Part shown: positions 43,803 to 51,724 of the stretch, piece by piece
Position numbering within the stretch: the stretch's first letter is position 1
Layout: each line of letters starts with the position of its first letter
From: Melittangium boletus DSM 14713
Lineage (GTDB): Bacteria; Myxococcota; Myxococcia; Myxococcales; Myxococcaceae
DNA: 64,000 nucleotides
Direction: 5' to 3'
NCBI RefSeq assembly: GCF_002305855.1
Contig: NZ_CP022163.1
Coordinates: forward strand, 9,739,765-9,803,764
Notes under the pieces: generated by a model
The model's input: only the letters and a program-made list of their open reading frames with translations
Told to the model about the DNA's origin: nothing
The model's database searches: none
Translations under genes and position numbers: made by a program

Positions 43803-45224
43803 CTACCGGACTGGCAAGGTGATGAGGGCAAATCCTTCGCCGCTCAGTTGGACGGCGACTCGCGAGGGCGAGTGCTCTCCGGGCAGGGAGACCACCTCGG
43901 GGGTGACCTGGCCCTGCCACCCCACCAGGTGGGAGGCGGGAACCGTCACGGGCAGCTCCGGCGCCACGACCACCGAGCGCAACGCTCCCCGGAAGGCGAG
44001 CACCACCCGGCCCTGGCCGCGCAGGTAGACCAGATCCAGATCCGGCGCCGCCGTGGAGGGCATCTTGCCGTTCTCGAACGCCACCACCTCCTCGAAGGCG
44101 AAGACGCACTCCTCGCGCACATAGACGCCCGAGTCCCCCAGGTCCACCGCCAGGAACGAATGCGCCTCCGCCGACTCGAGGAAGAGCACGCCCCGGCCGC
44201 TGACGCGCGTGAACCGTCCCGGGCCGACACCGAAGGGCTCGTCCGTGGCGCGGCCCCGGAAACGCTTGCGCTCCGGCTCGAACTCGAGCTGCCCGCTGAA
44301 GGCCACCAGCCCCTCCAGGCGCGTGAGCAGCTCGCCCTCCACGAACACGGAGAAGCTTCCAGGGCCCAGACGGAAGCGGTGCGCGGGGCTCGCTCCCGCG
44401 AGCGCCAGCGCGGGAGTCAGATCGGTCAGCATGGGGATGTCTCGGGCGGGGCGTGGGGAGGCGGCACGCACGGGCAGTTCAGGGGCGGCCCCCTCCTCCA
44501 GCGTCACCTCCGAAGGCGCCTTGGCGGGAGGGGGAGACTCGGCTCGCGCGGCCTCTTCTTCCTCGTCCTCGTCCTCGTCGAACCGCAACTCCTCCTCGGA
44601 GGACTCGGCCGGACGAGGTCCGGGAGGCACTTCGTCCAGGCCGAACTGGGCACCCCACTGACCCTCTCCCGGAGGCGCCGCGCGGGGCATGGGCGCCGGC
44701 GCGACGGGAGGCGGCCGGGCCGGCTTCGGGAGTGTTTCGCCCGCGATGGCCCGGGCCATCTTCTCCGCGAGCACGTCACTGCCCGACAAGAGGAAGTGCT
44801 CGCGAGCGCGGCCGTACTCCTTCGCCTGGGCCAGCGCGAGCCCCAGGTAGTTGTGCGCCTTCTTGTGGTCGGGCTGCAGATCCGTCGCGGCCTCGAACTC
44901 GCGCATCGCGCGCTGCAGGGCGTTCGTCTTGAGGTACACGAGCCCCAGGTTGACGCGCAGCGTGGCGTCCACCGGGTTGTCGCGCACCAGCGCCTCGTAG
45001 ACCTCGGCCGCCCGCTCGAAATGGCCCAGCTTGAAGTAGGCCAGACCCAGGAGGTTGCGGCCCTTCTCGTTCCTCGGCTGCAGCTGGTGGGCGCGCTCAA
45101 GCAAGAGCCTGGCCTCGGTCAGCAGGCCCTGCGCGAGCAATTCCCCTCCCTGGTAGAGCTGCTTGAGGAACTCCTCGTCAACGGGGCTCTTCGGCCCCCG
45201 CCCCGTCACGCGCGTTGTCGGCAT
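43803..45224 (-). CDS. TPR protein with C-terminal AIM24-like domain
   Basis: The 473-residue protein has three or four TPR units at about 20-150 (LLLERAHQLQPRNEKGRNLLGLAYFKLGHFERAAEVYEALV and similar). A low-complexity middle follows, rich in Pro and in Glu/Asp (FDEDEDEEEEAA). The C-terminal beta-rich domain from about 280 reads FRLGPGSFSVFVEGELLTRLEGLV, GRGVLFLES, YVREECVFAFEEVVAFENG and LVGWQGQVTP. That domain fits the AIM24/DUF124 fold of unknown biochemical role. There is no signal peptide, so it is probably cytoplasmic. Its ATG lies inside the lytic transglycosylase gene, a 47-base overlap in another frame. Confidence 0.8.
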   Translation of the reverse strand: MPTTRVTGRGPKSPVDEEFLKQLYQGGELLAQGLLTEARLLLERAHQLQPRNEKGRNLLGLAYFKLGHFERAAEVYEALVRDNPVDATLRVNLGLVYLKTNALQRAMREFEAATDLQPDHKKAHNYLGLALAQAKEYGRAREHFLLSGSDVLAEKMARAIAGETLPKPARPPPVAPAPMPRAAPPGEGQWGAQFGLDEVPPGPRPAESSEEELRFDEDEDEEEEAARAESPPPAKAPSEVTLEEGAAPELPVRAASPRPARDIPMLTDLTPALALAGASPAHRFRLGPGSFSVFVEGELLTRLEGLVAFSGQLEFEPERKRFRGRATDEPFGVGPGRFTRVSGRGVLFLESAEAHSFLAVDLGDSGVYVREECVFAFEEVVAFENGKMPSTAAPDLDLVYLRGQGRVVLAFRGALRSVVVAPELPVTVPASHLVGWQGQVTPEVVSLPGEHSPSRVAVQLSGEGFALITLPVR

Positions 45225-45876
45225 CTGAATCCGTCTCGCGGGGCTCGTCCTTCGTGAGCCGCTCGCGCTCTTTATAATGTTGGTAGAGCTGGAGCACCTT
45301 GCGCACGTAGGCCTGGGTCTCCGCGTAGGGAGGCACCTGGCCGCCGTACTTGCGCACGGCGTCGGGGCCCGCGTTGTACGCGGCCACCATCTTCACCATG
45401 TCGCCCTCGAAGAGGTTGGCCAGGACACGCAGGTAGCGCACCCCCCCCTCGATGTTGTCCCGGCTGTCGAAGATGTCGCGCACGTACATCTCCGAGGCCG
45501 TGGCGGGCATGAGCTGCATGAGCCCGCTGGCGCCCTTGTTGGACAGGGCGTTGGTGTTGAAGTTGCTCTCCGCGTGCATGATGGCCCGCACCAACGCGGA
45601 GGGAATCCGATAGCGCGTGGAGGCGGCGACGATGTGCGCCTCGAACTCCTGGGGCGTGCGCGAACGGCCCCGCACCGGAGCGGTGGGCGCGGGAGCATCG
45701 GAAAAGGTGCCCTTGAGCTTGCTCGCCTTCTTCGAGCCCGCGGGGGGCACGTTCGTGTAGACGATGGTCCCGTCCTTCTCCACGTACCGGTAGATGCCCC
45801 CATCGGCCTGGGCGCCCAGGGGAGCGAGCAGCGAAGCGGACAAGAGCAGGAAGGGCGGGACACGCATGGTGGCCAT
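45178..45876 (-). CDS. Lytic transglycosylase (SLT domain) with N-terminal DUF4124
   Basis: The 232-residue protein has a signal peptide (VPPFLLLSASLLAPLGAQA) followed by a DUF4124-like segment (GGIYRYVEKDGTIVYTNVPP). The SLT domain then spans about 75-200, with the catalytic Glu in AIMHAESNFNTNALSNKGASGLMQLMPATA and the GGVRYLRVLANLFEGDMVKMVAAYNAGPDAVRKYGG segment. It cleaves peptidoglycan glycan strands in the periplasm. Its last 15 codons overlap the next gene. The C-terminal tail is charged and partly dictated by that overlap. ATG 45867 is an alternative start three codons in. Confidence 0.92.
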   Translation of the reverse strand: MATMRVPPFLLLSASLLAPLGAQADGGIYRYVEKDGTIVYTNVPPAGSKKASKLKGTFSDAPAPTAPVRGRSRTPQEFEAHIVAASTRYRIPSALVRAIMHAESNFNTNALSNKGASGLMQLMPATASEMYVRDIFDSRDNIEGGVRYLRVLANLFEGDMVKMVAAYNAGPDAVRKYGGQVPPYAETQAYVRKVLQLYQHYKERERLTKDEPRETDSDADNARDGAGAEEPR

Positions 45877-45929
45877 GCAACCTTAGACCTCCGCCCAAAA
45901 GTCCTCAAGAAATCGCCTTGTTTCCAGTA

Positions 45930-45944
45930 CTTACAGGCAGTAAG
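45930..45944 (+). promoter_or_regulatory. Small inverted repeat upstream of nadB
   Basis: A perfect CTTAC-AGGCA-GTAAG repeat ends ten bases before the nadB ATG in a locally AT-richer gap. It could be an operator or an RNA hairpin around the ribosome site. No obvious AGGAG site lies between it and the start. Confidence 0.3.
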
Positions 45945-45954
45945 GCTGTCATAC

Positions 45955-47541
45955 ATGCCCCATCGGTTCGACTTCCTCGTCCTGGGTAGCGGCGCGGCCG
46001 GTCTCTCGTTCGCCCTCCAGGCGGCACGTCATGGCTCGGTGGCCGTCCTCAGCAAGCGCGAGCCGCAGGAGGGCAACACCGCCTACGCCCAGGGAGGCAT
46101 CGCCAGCGTGCTCTCCCCCACGGACTCGTTCGAGGCCCACATCCGGGACACCCTGGACGCGGGCGCCGGCCTCAACCACCTGGACGCGGTGGAGGTGACG
46201 GTGCGCGAGGGACCCGAGCGCATCCGCGAGCTGGTGACGATGGGCGCGGACTTCAACCGGCGGGCGAGCGGCGAGTTCGACCTGACGCGCGAGGGCGGCC
46301 ACTCCGAGCGCCGCATCGTCCACTCCGGCGACATCACCGGCCGAGAGGTGCAACGCGCGCTCCTGGCGGCATGCGCCGAGCAGCCCCACATCACCTTCTT
46401 CCCCAACACCGCGGCGATCGATCTCATCCTCGATCGGCGCAAGGCCCCGGGCGCGCCGGGCCGGTGCCTGGGGGTGTACGCGCTCCTGCCCTCGGGGCGC
46501 ATCGAGAGCTTCCTGGCCAAGTACACGGTGCTGGCCACGGGCGGCGCGGGCAAGGTGTACCTCTACACCTCCAACCCGGACGTGGCGACGGGGGATGGCG
46601 TGGCCATGGCCTACCGGGCGGGGGCCGAGGTGGCCAACATGGAGTTCTACCAGTTCCACCCCACCTGCCTCTTCCACCCGGAGGCCAAGAGCTTCCTCAT
46701 CAGCGAGGCGCTCCGGGGCGAGGGCGGCAAGCTGCGGCTGCGTGGGGGCGCGCCCTTCATGGACCGCTACCACCGCCTGGGGGAGCTGGCCCCGCGCGAC
46801 GTGGTGGCGCTCGCCATCGACGCCGAGCTCAAGCGCACGGGCGATGACTGCGTCTACCTGGACATGACGCACCTGGGGCGCGCGTACCTCATGGAGCGCT
46901 TCCCCAACATCTACGCCACCTGCAAGGCCTTCAACATCGACATGGCCGTGCAGCCCATCCCCGTGGTGCCCGCGGCCCACTACATGTGCGGGGGCGTGGT
47001 GACGGACCTGCACGGGCGCACCACCGTGCCCGGCCTCTTCGCCATTGGCGAGGTGGCCCACACGGGGCTGCATGGCGCCAACCGGCTCGCCTCCAACTCG
47101 CTCCTGGAAGGACTCGTCTTCGGCCACCGGGCCGCCACCGTCTGCGCCGAGGAGGTGGGCCACCTGTCCACGCCCCATGAGGATCCCCCCGAGTGGGACG
47201 AGGGCAGCGCGGTGGCCTCGGACGAGAGCGTCGTCGTCACCCACAACTGGGATGAGATCCGCCGCCTCATGTGGAACTACGTGGGCATCGTCCGCACGGA
47301 CAAGCGGCTGATGCGGGCCCGGCGCCGGCTGGAGCTGCTGCGCGAGGAGATCCGCGACTACTACTGGCGCTTCAAGGTGACCCAGGACGTCATCGAGCTG
47401 CGCAACATCTGCGAGGTGGCCACGCTGATCGTCGACTGCGCCAGCCGGCGCAAGGAGAGCCGAGGCCTGCACTACACGCTCGACTACCCAGGTCTGGACG
47501 ACCAGGCCCGGCACGACACCGTGGTCCGCCGCGCGCTATGA
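45955..47541 (+). CDS. nadB: L-aspartate oxidase
   Basis: ATG 45955 gives 528 residues, close to E. coli NadB (540). The FAD-binding motif VLGSGAAGLSFAL is at the N-terminus. Active-site hallmarks are GNTAYAQGGIASVL, FTREGGHSERRIVH-type sequence (LTREGGHSERRIVHSGDITG), FYQFHPTCLF, and the terminal GEVAHTGLHGANRLASNSLLEGLVFG. It oxidises aspartate to iminoaspartate for NAD synthesis. Neither nadA nor nadC is adjacent. It is followed 16 bases later by the LOG-family gene on the same strand. Confidence 0.96.
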   Translation: MPHRFDFLVLGSGAAGLSFALQAARHGSVAVLSKREPQEGNTAYAQGGIASVLSPTDSFEAHIRDTLDAGAGLNHLDAVEVTVREGPERIRELVTMGADFNRRASGEFDLTREGGHSERRIVHSGDITGREVQRALLAACAEQPHITFFPNTAAIDLILDRRKAPGAPGRCLGVYALLPSGRIESFLAKYTVLATGGAGKVYLYTSNPDVATGDGVAMAYRAGAEVANMEFYQFHPTCLFHPEAKSFLISEALRGEGGKLRLRGGAPFMDRYHRLGELAPRDVVALAIDAELKRTGDDCVYLDMTHLGRAYLMERFPNIYATCKAFNIDMAVQPIPVVPAAHYMCGGVVTDLHGRTTVPGLFAIGEVAHTGLHGANRLASNSLLEGLVFGHRAATVCAEEVGHLSTPHEDPPEWDEGSAVASDESVVVTHNWDEIRRLMWNYVGIVRTDKRLMRARRRLELLREEIRDYYWRFKVTQDVIELRNICEVATLIVDCASRRKESRGLHYTLDYPGLDDQARHDTVVRRAL

Positions 47542-47557
47542 GACCCGAGCACGACCC

Positions 47558-48160
47558 ATGAACAACCCCAGCATCCAATCGATATGCGTCTTCTGCGGCT
47601 CGCGGATGGGCTCCCGGCCGGAGTACCTCGAGAGCGCCCAGGCCCTGGGCACGGAGATCGCCCGGCGCGGCCTCACGCTCGTCTACGGAGGCGCGAACGT
47701 GGGGTTGATGGGGGCGGTGGCGGACGCCGCGCTCGCCCAGGGCGGCAAGGTGGTAGGCGTGCTGCCCGGGGTGCTCAAGAGCCGGGAGATCGCCCACCCG
47801 CGCCTCACCGAGCTGCACCTGGTGGACTCCATGCACACGCGCAAGGCGATGATGGCCGAGCGCGCCGATGCCTTCATCGCCTTGCCCGGCGGCGTGGGCA
47901 CCTTCGAGGAGTTGTTCGAGATCACCACCTGGGCGCAGCTCGGCATCCACCAGAAGCCCGTCGGCCTGCTCAACGTGGCGGACTTCTACGGCCCCCTGCT
48001 CGCCCTCATGCGGCGCGCGGTGGACGAGGGCTTCGTGCCCGAGGCCCGGGCCCAACCCTTCGTGTACGACACCTCCCCCACCGTGTTGCTGGAGCGACTG
48101 CTCACCGCGGGGCAGCCGCTCGCTCCGGCCACGCCCCTGATCCGGCCCGAGCAGAGCTGA
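47558..48160 (+). CDS. LOG-family nucleoside 5'-monophosphate phosphoribohydrolase
   Basis: The 200-residue protein carries the TIGR00730/LOG fold: ICVFCGSRMGS at the start, LVYGGANVGLMGAVADAAL, the MHTRKAMMAERADAFIALPGGVGTFEELFE catalytic stretch (P-G-G-x-G-T-x-x-E), and GLLNVADFYGPLL. In plants and bacteria such enzymes cut the N-glycosidic bond of adenosine- or cytokinin-type 5'-monophosphates. In this setting a housekeeping purine-salvage role is more likely than cytokinin production. It probably shares a transcript with nadB. Confidence 0.92.
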   Translation: MNNPSIQSICVFCGSRMGSRPEYLESAQALGTEIARRGLTLVYGGANVGLMGAVADAALAQGGKVVGVLPGVLKSREIAHPRLTELHLVDSMHTRKAMMAERADAFIALPGGVGTFEELFEITTWAQLGIHQKPVGLLNVADFYGPLLALMRRAVDEGFVPEARAQPFVYDTSPTVLLERLLTAGQPLAPATPLIRPEQS

Positions 48161-48169
48161 GCCTCGCGC

Positions 48170-48799
48170 TCAGCGCGCGTGCACCCGCATCTCCACCTTG
48201 CCGAGCGAGGAGGCCAGCCGCAGCACCACGCGCTCCGTCCCGGGGGGGATGACCAGCTTGCCGTCCGCGAGCAACGAGGGGAAGCGCAGGCGGTAGCCCA
48301 CCCAGAAGACGCCCGTGGCCGGGTAGTACGCGCGCATCTCCATGTCCGCCCGGCCCAGCCGCTCCACGCTCACCGGGTGGACCGCGCCCGTGGGGGTGAG
48401 CAGCTCCACGTTCCAGATGGACGAGGGGCGATCGAAATCGTCGTAGTGGTAGTCGTAGACATGCACGCCGAGGAAGAACTCATGCGTGTCACCCGCGGCC
48501 GCCAGCTCCTCGGCGACCCGCGCCGGGACATCCTCCAGCGGCAGCGCCTTGAAGAGGGCCTGGCGGTGGAGACGCGCCTCGCGGAAGGCCTGTGTCTGCA
48601 AGGTCGTCGTGGCGAAGAGGACGGAGTCGAACCCCTTGTAGATCTCCCCCCCGTCCGTGTAGCGCTGGAGCACGTCCAGGTAGGCCTGTTCCTGGCGCTC
48701 ATCCCGGAGCACGGGGCCGGACTCCCCCACCGCGGGCGGCGTGGAGGCACAGCCCGAGAGCGCCAGGAGCAGCGCCCCGAGCCCCAACCGCGTCTTCAT
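48170..48799 (-). CDS. Lipoprotein of unknown function
   Basis: ATG 48799 overlaps the pyrE stop (ATGA) and gives 209 residues. The signal peptide MKTRLGLGALLLALSGC ends in a lipobox (ALSGC-A), so the protein is lipid-anchored. The mature part has an acidic stretch (GVHVYDYHYDDFDRPSSIWNVEL) and beta-strand sequence to the end (TERVVLRLASSLGKVEMRV). I recognise no family. Coupling to pyrE may only reflect shared transcription at the end of the bactofilin run. Confidence 0.75.
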   Translation of the reverse strand: MKTRLGLGALLLALSGCASTPPAVGESGPVLRDERQEQAYLDVLQRYTDGGEIYKGFDSVLFATTTLQTQAFREARLHRQALFKALPLEDVPARVAEELAAAGDTHEFFLGVHVYDYHYDDFDRPSSIWNVELLTPTGAVHPVSVERLGRADMEMRAYYPATGVFWVGYRLRFPSLLADGKLVIPPGTERVVLRLASSLGKVEMRVHAR

Positions 48800-49359
48800 G
48801 GAATGAAGTCCTCGCGGGTGAACAAGGTGAAGAGCCGGTGTCCGGAGGCCTCGACCGCCTCGCGGCCGCCCTCCAGCCGATCCACCAGGGCGAAGGCCCC
48901 CAGCACCTCGAGCCCCTCGAGGCGAGCGCGCTCGATGGCCTTGAGTGTGGAGGCACCCGTGGTCACCACGTCCTCGAGGATGGCCACCGGAGCGCCCGGC
49001 GCGAGCGCCTTCATGCCCTCGATCCACTGGCCCGTGCCGTGTCCCTTGGGCTCCTTGCGCACGATGAAGGCATGCAGGGGCGTCTGGGCCAGATAGCTGG
49101 TGAGGCTCACCGCCGAGGCGAGCGGATCCGCGCCCAGCGTCAGTCCGCCCACCGCCACGGCCGAGGGGGCCTCGCGGCGCACGGCCTCCAGCAGCAACCG
49201 GCCAATGAGGTAGTGACCCTCGGCCAGGAGCGCGGTGCGCTTGCAGTCGATGTAGAAATCCGACTCCTTGCCCGACGAGAGCACCACCTTGCGCCGCTCG
49301 AAGGAGCGCTCGGTGAGCAGCCGCAGCAGACGATCCCTGTCAGACGAAGCGGACGTCAT
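48796..49359 (-). CDS. pyrE: Orotate phosphoribosyltransferase
   Basis: The 187-residue enzyme has the OPRTase features: SSGKESDFYIDCKRTAL, VGGLTLGADPLASAVS, and FIVRKEPKGHGTGQWIEG with the catalytic Lys and His. The PRPP loop is VAILEDVVTTGASTLKAIE. It joins orotate to PRPP to make OMP in pyrimidine synthesis. It is slightly shorter than E. coli PyrE (213). The gene starts three bases after padC and ends in an ATGA overlap with the lipoprotein gene, so its expression is tied to the bactofilin/PadC genes. Confidence 0.95.
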   Translation of the reverse strand: MTSASSDRDRLLRLLTERSFERRKVVLSSGKESDFYIDCKRTALLAEGHYLIGRLLLEAVRREAPSAVAVGGLTLGADPLASAVSLTSYLAQTPLHAFIVRKEPKGHGTGQWIEGMKALAPGAPVAILEDVVTTGASTLKAIERARLEGLEVLGAFALVDRLEGGREAVEASGHRLFTLFTREDFIP

Positions 49360-49362
49360 GGT

Positions 49363-50169
49363 TCACAATTTCTCCAGCCACGCCACCAGGTCCGACGAGT
49401 AGCGCAACTGGGTGAGCAGTTCCTGCTTGCGCGTCTCGTCGAGGTCCGAGAACACATCCGCCAGCAGCGCCAGGTCCTGATTGATGTCCACCAGCCGCTG
49501 GGTCGCCTCCACGGCCAGCTCGTCCGCGTCGACCTCTTCCTCCACCGTCTCCGGCGCCAGGGACTCGTCGGTGGCCAGCGCCTTGTCCAGCATGTCCCGG
49601 GCGATGGGCGTCAGGCGGCCCTGGGCCTCGAGCTTCGCGCGCTGGGCCTCCAGATCCTCGCGGCTCACCGGAGAGGCATGAATGGCCGAGGCGAGCGCCA
49701 TGAGCAGCGCGTCCTCGTCGGACAGGTCCGTGTGCAGGCGCGCCAGGACGCGATCGCGCTTGAGGAAGCGCAGCGCCGCCACGCGCCGGAACCCGGAGAT
49801 GATCTGGAAGCGGTCCGGAGGCTTGAAGCGCACATCCACGGGGGACAACTGGCCGAGCCGCGCCAAGTCCGTGGCCAGCGCCGACAGGTCCCCCACGGGA
49901 CGGATCTGCAAGGACGTGTCCTCGTCGATCCGCTCCAGGGGAATGTGGGCGGGCGCCACGTGACCGCGCCGGGACGCGGGAGCGAGCTCGATGCGCTCGG
50001 CGGGAGCCACCGCCTCGGGCGGAGGCGGGGACGCCTCGCTCGGGGGCGGCGGAGAGGCCTCCACGGCGGAGGCATCGGAGGACGGCACGGCCGCGACCAC
50101 TCCGGGCGTTTCTTCCGCCTGGGGGCTCGGCGCGCCGTCCACCTCGTCGACTTTGTTCTCGGTGTTCAT
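49363..50169 (-). CDS. padC: PadC-like ParB-domain protein linking ParA to bactofilins
   Basis: From ATG 50169 the protein has 268 residues; a TTG at 50178 with a better-spaced AGGGG is an alternative. A Pro/Glu-rich start is followed by a ParB N-terminal-type domain at about 70-150: HIPLERIDEDTSLQIRP, LATDLARLGQLSPVDVRF, and FQIISGFRRVAALRFL with the ParB box G-x-R-R. A helical C-terminal part replaces the usual DNA-binding helix-turn-helix. In M. xanthus PadC, encoded beside bacNOP, tethers ParA to the bactofilin scaffold near the poles. The position directly after three bactofilin genes supports the same role here. Confidence 0.85.
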   Translation of the reverse strand: MNTENKVDEVDGAPSPQAEETPGVVAAVPSSDASAVEASPPPPSEASPPPPEAVAPAERIELAPASRRGHVAPAHIPLERIDEDTSLQIRPVGDLSALATDLARLGQLSPVDVRFKPPDRFQIISGFRRVAALRFLKRDRVLARLHTDLSDEDALLMALASAIHASPVSREDLEAQRAKLEAQGRLTPIARDMLDKALATDESLAPETVEEEVDADELAVEATQRLVDINQDLALLADVFSDLDETRKQELLTQLRYSSDLVAWLEKL

Positions 50170-50233
50170 GGCGTTCAATCGGCACCCCTGGATCGGCTCG
50201 GCGCCGGGCCCTCGCCCGGCGCCTCACACTGCG

Positions 50234-50938
50234 TCAGCGGCCCTTCTTCTTCACCACGACCTTCTTCCGGGCGCCCTCGGCCACCGTGGGCGGCAGGGGG
50301 GCGGCGGAAGGAGGCCGGGGAGGCTCGGGACGCGTCGGTTCCGCGGCCCGGGCGGCGGGGGGCGCCGGAGGAGCGGGACGCGGCGCGGGAGCGCTCGGGG
50401 GCGGAGGCGGGGCCGGACGCGCGGGCGGCGCGGCGGCGGCCGGACGCGCGGGCGGCGCGGCGACAGTGGCCGGACGCGCGGGCGGCAGCGCGGGACGCGC
50501 GGGCACGTTGGCACCCGGGCGCACCGTGGGACGCGTCACGGCGGCCGGACGCGGCAGCGCGGGACGCTCGGAGGGCACGCGGCCCGGCTCGACCTCGCCC
50601 ATGTCCACGCGGCCCCGGAAGCTCGCTCCGTCCACGATGATGACGCGCGGGGCGTGGATGTCGCCCACCATGCGGCCCTCGCGGGTGAGCTCCACGCTCT
50701 CGGTGGCGTTGATGTTGCCCACCACCACGCCGCTGACGATGGCGTTCTTCACCGCCACGTTCGCCTTCACGACACCCGTGGGCTCCACGATGAGGGTCCG
50801 GCTGAGCGTGAGCTCACCCTCCACCCGGCCGCGCACGGTCAGGTCCTCATCGCCCGTCAGCCTGCCGCTGATGAGGATGGATTGACCCACCACGGTGTTG
50901 TCCACGGCCCCGGGGGCCAGTTCCTTCACGGTGGCCAA
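50234..50938 (-). CDS. bacP: Bactofilin with long Pro/Ala-rich tail, BacP-like
   Basis: The 234-residue protein has a bactofilin beta-helix core at about 10-120: VVGQSILISGRLTGDEDLTVRGRVEGEL, AIVSGVVVGNI and GDIHAPRVIIVDGASFRG. A low-complexity tail of about 110 residues made of Pro, Ala and Arg follows, ending in the basic motif KKVVVKKKGR. A long tail with a basic end distinguishes M. xanthus BacP, which takes part in polarity and PadC binding, from BacN and BacO. The gene is three bases after the second bactofilin. Bactofilins self-assemble into nucleotide-independent filaments in the cytoplasm. Confidence 0.88.
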   Translation of the reverse strand: MATVKELAPGAVDNTVVGQSILISGRLTGDEDLTVRGRVEGELTLSRTLIVEPTGVVKANVAVKNAIVSGVVVGNINATESVELTREGRMVGDIHAPRVIIVDGASFRGRVDMGEVEPGRVPSERPALPRPAAVTRPTVRPGANVPARPALPPARPATVAAPPARPAAAAPPARPAPPPPPSAPAPRPAPPAPPAARAAEPTRPEPPRPPSAAPLPPTVAEGARKKVVVKKKGR

Positions 50939-50941
50939 GGA

Positions 50942-51268
50942 TCAGCGCTCCTTCGGAATGTCCATGTCGACGTTGCCCTTGAAGGAGGCGCCGTCGGCGA
51001 TGAGGATGCGCGGGGCCTTGATGTCACCCACCACGCGGCAGTCCGTCTTGAGTTCCACCTTGTCGGTGGCCGCGATGTTGCCCGTGACGCGGCCCGCGAT
51101 CTCCACGTTCTGCGTCTCGATGTCGGCTTCCACCACGCCACTGCCCTCGACGTAGAGGCTCTCGCGCAGAGAGATCTTGCCCTTCACCGTCCCCTGGATG
51201 ACGAGATCCTCGTCGCCGGAGATTTCACCATCGATGACAATGCTCGAACCGATGACCGTATTCGCCAT
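50942..51268 (-). CDS. bacO: Bactofilin, minimal form (BacO-like)
   Basis: The 108-residue protein is almost only the bactofilin core: VIGSSIVIDGEISGDEDLVIQGTVKGKI, VEADIETQNVEIAGRVTGNI and GDIKAPRILIADGASFKGNVDM. The repeating G-x-I/V steps mark the right-handed beta helix. The tails are very short. It is the middle gene of three bactofilins, 48 bases after the first. The BacO label follows gene order in M. xanthus and is tentative. Confidence 0.88.
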   Translation of the reverse strand: MANTVIGSSIVIDGEISGDEDLVIQGTVKGKISLRESLYVEGSGVVEADIETQNVEIAGRVTGNIAATDKVELKTDCRVVGDIKAPRILIADGASFKGNVDMDIPKER

Positions 51269-51316
51269 GAGTGTTGTCCACCCCTCCCGAGGCGTGCTGC
51301 GGGCCGTGAAGCCCGT

Positions 51317-51661
51317 TTAGATGTCGTCCGGCAGCTTCACATCCATCTCGATGGAACCGTTGAAGACCGCTCCATCCTCGATGACCACCCGCGGGGCCTT
51401 GATGTCCCCCGCGACCTTCGCCGACGCGTTGATGGCCACCCGACCCGACGCGTCGATGTTGCCACTCGCCTCGCCGTTGATGGTCAATTCCTCGGCGCGG
51501 ATGTCCGCCTGCACCTTGCCGGTGCCCTCGATGGTCAGGTGGTTCTTCAGGGCGATCTGCCCCTCCACCCGCCCCTCGATGATCAGATCCCCACCTCCGG
51601 TCAGATTCCCCCGGATGATGATGCCCTTGCCGATGATGCCCGTCTGCTCGCCCTGTGCCAT
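51317..51661 (-). CDS. bacN: Bactofilin, first of three (BacN-like)
   Basis: ATG 51661 gives 114 residues with the bactofilin core TGIIGKGIIIRGNLTGGGDLIIEGRVEGQI, RAEELTINGEASGNI and GDIKAPRVVIEDGAVFNGSIEMDV. It has a short acidic end (KLPDDI). The first of the three is preceded by a 63-base gap after the hydrolase gene, which could hold a promoter. Filament-forming with its neighbours is expected from the family. The BacN name is based on order only. Confidence 0.88.
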   Translation of the reverse strand: MAQGEQTGIIGKGIIIRGNLTGGGDLIIEGRVEGQIALKNHLTIEGTGKVQADIRAEELTINGEASGNIDASGRVAINASAKVAGDIKAPRVVIEDGAVFNGSIEMDVKLPDDI

Positions 51662-51724
51662 GCGGTGCCCCTCGGAGGTGCCCTCGCCTATCGAAAAACG
51701 CGTGCGGTGAGAGTCCAACCTACG

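Noticed and set aside
47558..48160. LOG-family gene as evidence for cytokinin signalling
   Set aside because: The family is broad in bacteria and no isopentenyltransferase gene of the cytokinin type is nearby, so a housekeeping role is the simpler reading.
50234..50560. Pro/Ala-rich repeats in the BacP-like tail as a DNA tandem repeat element
   Set aside because: The repetition follows codon-level low complexity of the protein tail; no fixed-length DNA unit is kept.
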